DNA of 64,000 nucleotides from Litomosoides sigmodontis (lineage: Eukaryota > Nematoda > Chromadorea > Rhabditida > Onchocercidae). Position numbers and translations under genes: made by a program. Below are positions 61,683-64,000 of this stretch, piece after piece (the first letter of the stretch is position 1; each line of letters opens with the position of its first letter). The stretch lies in contig OY718806.1 in assembly GCA_963070105.1 (NCBI GenBank), positions 2,576,865 through 2,640,864 of the forward strand, in the 5' to 3' direction. The notes beneath the pieces were generated by a model. It saw only the letters and a list, made by a program, of their open reading frames with translations. It made no database searches and was not told the origin of the DNA.

Positions 61683-61801
61683 AAGATCAATAACGTTGTT
61701 GACATTATTATCTCTGTCGTCAGCGCTGTTGTTCTTTTCATTGTTATCGCTGCAATTGTCATTGTTGCTACGGTTATTATGATAATACATGATTACAGCT
61801 A

Positions 61802-61802
<1 letters not shown>

Positions 61803-61852
<50 letters not shown>

Positions 61853-61854
61853 TG
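61803..61854. repeat. (GA)n microsatellite
   Basis: About 21 uninterrupted GA units followed by a broken tail. Confidence 0.95.
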
Positions 61855-63079
61855 AAATAGTAATTGCTGGAGCCGTTAACTGTTAGCATTCCACAATCCA
61901 CAGATAAAACATTCCCCTTGCAAATGAAATTATTTGGCAAATGAAATTTGCTTATTTGACCACTGGGACTACTCGCAATTTTTTTACTAGCCTTCGTGTA
62001 TATCACAGTATAACTATCAATCATCAGAATTTCTAATATATAAATTTTCAAATGATGCTAACCTAACTGATAAAGCTGAGATTAGTCGAGAGTTTTAAAC
62101 ATTACCATGCATGATGAGCGAGTCCTTTTAATCTCTAAACCATGCTTGCTTTAAGAAAAAAATTATATTTCTATGTTTTCAATGAAATTTTGATGGCGGG
62201 ATGACAAGAACGAGTTAATAACAGGGATAATAATGAAATTGCTTGATACAAGCTTAGTGGTATGTGATATGAAATTTAGTTTTTTGGAAAAAAAATTTTT
62301 TTCTCTTTAGTCAAACATTTTAGGAATGGTTGCCCAATTCCAGTATAATTGACCGAAATTGCTTAATAGCATATGACTTCAGAATGTTTCATTTCGTTCA
62401 TTCCCTTGTTAAATTTATCGTTGGAGGTTGGTGAAAGGATCACCGGAGGATAATGACAATGTCAGTGTCTTCATTTATTCCGCAATAGTGAAAACCAGCA
62501 TATGTAAGTTTTCATTGTTCTCGTTTTATCCCGAGGCATTTCTTCCAAAGGTCAATTCGTCAAAAAAGGGGTCATTTGTGTCAACGAAATTAGACACTCA
62601 CTTTTCCGTTCATTCTCCCAAATTTCCCAGTGATCACAGATGGCCCTTTTTGGTTTTTCCGCATGTGTGTGCATATGTCCAAGCAAACAGATGATGATAC
62701 CACCCAAGGCGAAGTTAGATTACCCGATCGGAGAGATCCGGTTCCACTGTAGCAAATGCGGTTCTCCCCACATTACTTCACTCCCTTATTATGGTAGAAT
62801 TGTCTTCAATGGCAAAACGGCAAGCACTGCGCGTTTCCTTCACGAAATTCAGAACCGTTTAGCATTTTATCTTATAATTTAAAACTTAGCAAGAGGGTTT
62901 TACAATGTTCAGGAAGTTTCGACCATCTCTACCTCACTTTTCAAATTCTTCGACTAACTTCAATTATTATTATATTAGCAGAGTTATGAAGGTACTTGAA
63001 ACATGCTACTTTTAATTTAAACTTTTCTAATAATAGCCGTCACTTTCCTATCTCATGTCGTCTTCATCGCAACGACCCT

Positions 63080-63118
63080 AAGAGAGAGAGAGAGAGAGAG
63101 CGAGAGCGAGAGAGAGAT
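63080..63118. repeat. (GA)n microsatellite with GAGC interruptions
   Basis: GA repeats broken twice by GCGA steps. Confidence 0.9.
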
Positions 63119-63961
63119 CTATGAGAAGATGAGAACAACGGACAACACATGGAAATAGTGAGAGACGGAAGAAATAATGCACATGCTGAATATTTCATTA
63201 TAAAGAAACATCATAAGTGAAGGAGACACTTCTTTTCCCCGCCCGAGTGATGTGGCGTGACCGACGATTCCTCATCCTTTTGATCGTTGATTCCGTGATA
63301 ATGATTTCCATCGTCTCTTCCTCTTCCCTTACGCAAAACGCTGAATGCTTTGAGACAGCACCATTGAATTAATTACCTGTTGATCTGAAATCATCGTTAA
63401 TGCAACAATCAAGAATCAATCAGTTACACTGATCTACAACATTTCCACCAACTGTTATGTTCCACTCTCTCTATCGTTAATTTGAAAACACTACAAATCA
63501 GATTATTATAATTCATATGATTATCTCGAACTTCCTACAACAGTTTAATCATTTGTACTGAACTGATTAATCGCCATAAACTTTCTGAATGAAAGAAATA
63601 ACAATCAATGTTTTACAAATCCATCTCTTGGCAATGATAAATTCGTTGAATGAATTCATAATATTTAAAACGCAAAAAAACTGTGATAACGATGAAGCAC
63701 AAATGTTTCACTTTCATAGTATGCAATCCAATTACTTACTACCTATACTTATAAAAAACAAAAAAACAAAAAAAAAGGAAGGAAGGAAGGAAAAGCGAGT
63801 GAATGACAGAATGAATTGATATGATAGCTTAACAGTGAGGTTAATTAATAATTGCAACTATTTTTGAATAAGAATTTTTAACTTTTACTTTTTTTAAATA
63901 TTTTGTTTATTTTAATTAAAAAAATCCATCACATGCTGATCATATCGATTATATGTTTATA

Positions 63962-63964
<3 letters not shown>

Positions 63965-64000
<36 letters not shown>
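63965..64000. repeat. (TA)n microsatellite at the window end
   Basis: Continuous TA units run to the edge of the window; the full length is not visible. Confidence 0.95.

Larger units (their letters stand above)
60845..64000. other. Low-complexity intergenic region
   Basis: No gene recognised. It holds an ATT-rich tract (about 61555-61680), two GA tracts and a TA tract at the window end, listed separately. A short frame at 62691-62882 with a C-x2-C (HCSKCGSPHI) has no support as a gene. Confidence 0.45.

Noticed and set aside
62640..62882. Frame with a C-x2-C motif
   Set aside because: A single motif without splice sites, a start context or family similarity.
1..64000. Wolbachia or other bacterial insert, transposase, tRNA or rRNA genes
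   Set aside because: I saw no bacterial-type long open frames, no transposase motifs and no convincing tRNA fold; a tRNA scan would be needed to exclude single tRNAs.

Overview
This is a eukaryotic window: AT-rich, with many short exons split by small introns that end mostly in TTTCAG or TTTTAG. The gene set is animal. A fibulin with both C- and D-type alternative ends, a CAT-1-type vesicular monoamine transporter, and TTNCAG acceptor-like sites just upstream of several start codons together suggest a nematode. The AT content and intron style fit a spirurid or filarial-like worm, but that is inference and the species cannot be named from sequence alone. All gene models were built by eye by joining exons in phase; no database search was run.

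Layout: 0.7-1.8 kb (-) a BOD1/Shg1-domain protein. 4.2-4.5 kb (-) unrecognised small exons. 6.9-10.9 kb (+) vesicular monoamine transporter (cat-1, 12 exons, 570 codons). 11.1-12.2 kb (+) a small ubiquitin-like protein. 12.6-13.0 kb (+) unrecognised coding-like exons. 13.1-19.8 kb (-) a WDR26/GID7-type CTLH and WD40 protein whose first intron carries a 400-bp GTAT/GT microsatellite. 22.9-28.6 kb (+) a mitochondrial-looking M3 oligopeptidase homologue that has lost its zinc site. 29.1-35.2 kb (-) msh-2 (20 exons, 880 codons). 35.8-37.7 kb (-) ribonuclease H2 subunit B. 40.9-49.8 kb (+) fibulin-1 (fbl-1). 51.7-53.8 kb (-) COX18. 54.8-58.0 kb (+) COP9 signalosome subunit 4. 60.5-60.8 kb (-) an undescribed small secreted cysteine-containing protein. 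The last 6 kb is otherwise low-complexity intergenic DNA.

The genes are mostly unrelated housekeeping or developmental loci. Two same-strand neighbours, RNase H2 subunit B and MSH2, both belong to genome maintenance and lie about 600 bp apart. COX18 and csn-4 diverge from a shared 1-kb region. The best leads are the catalytically dead M3 peptidase, the two-exon secreted protein at 60.5 kb, the retained fibulin C/D alternative 3' ends, a possible degraded mitochondrial insertion near 50.5 kb, and several hairpins and tandem duplications outside genes. No transposase, CRISPR array, rRNA, convincing tRNA or bacterial insert was recognised.
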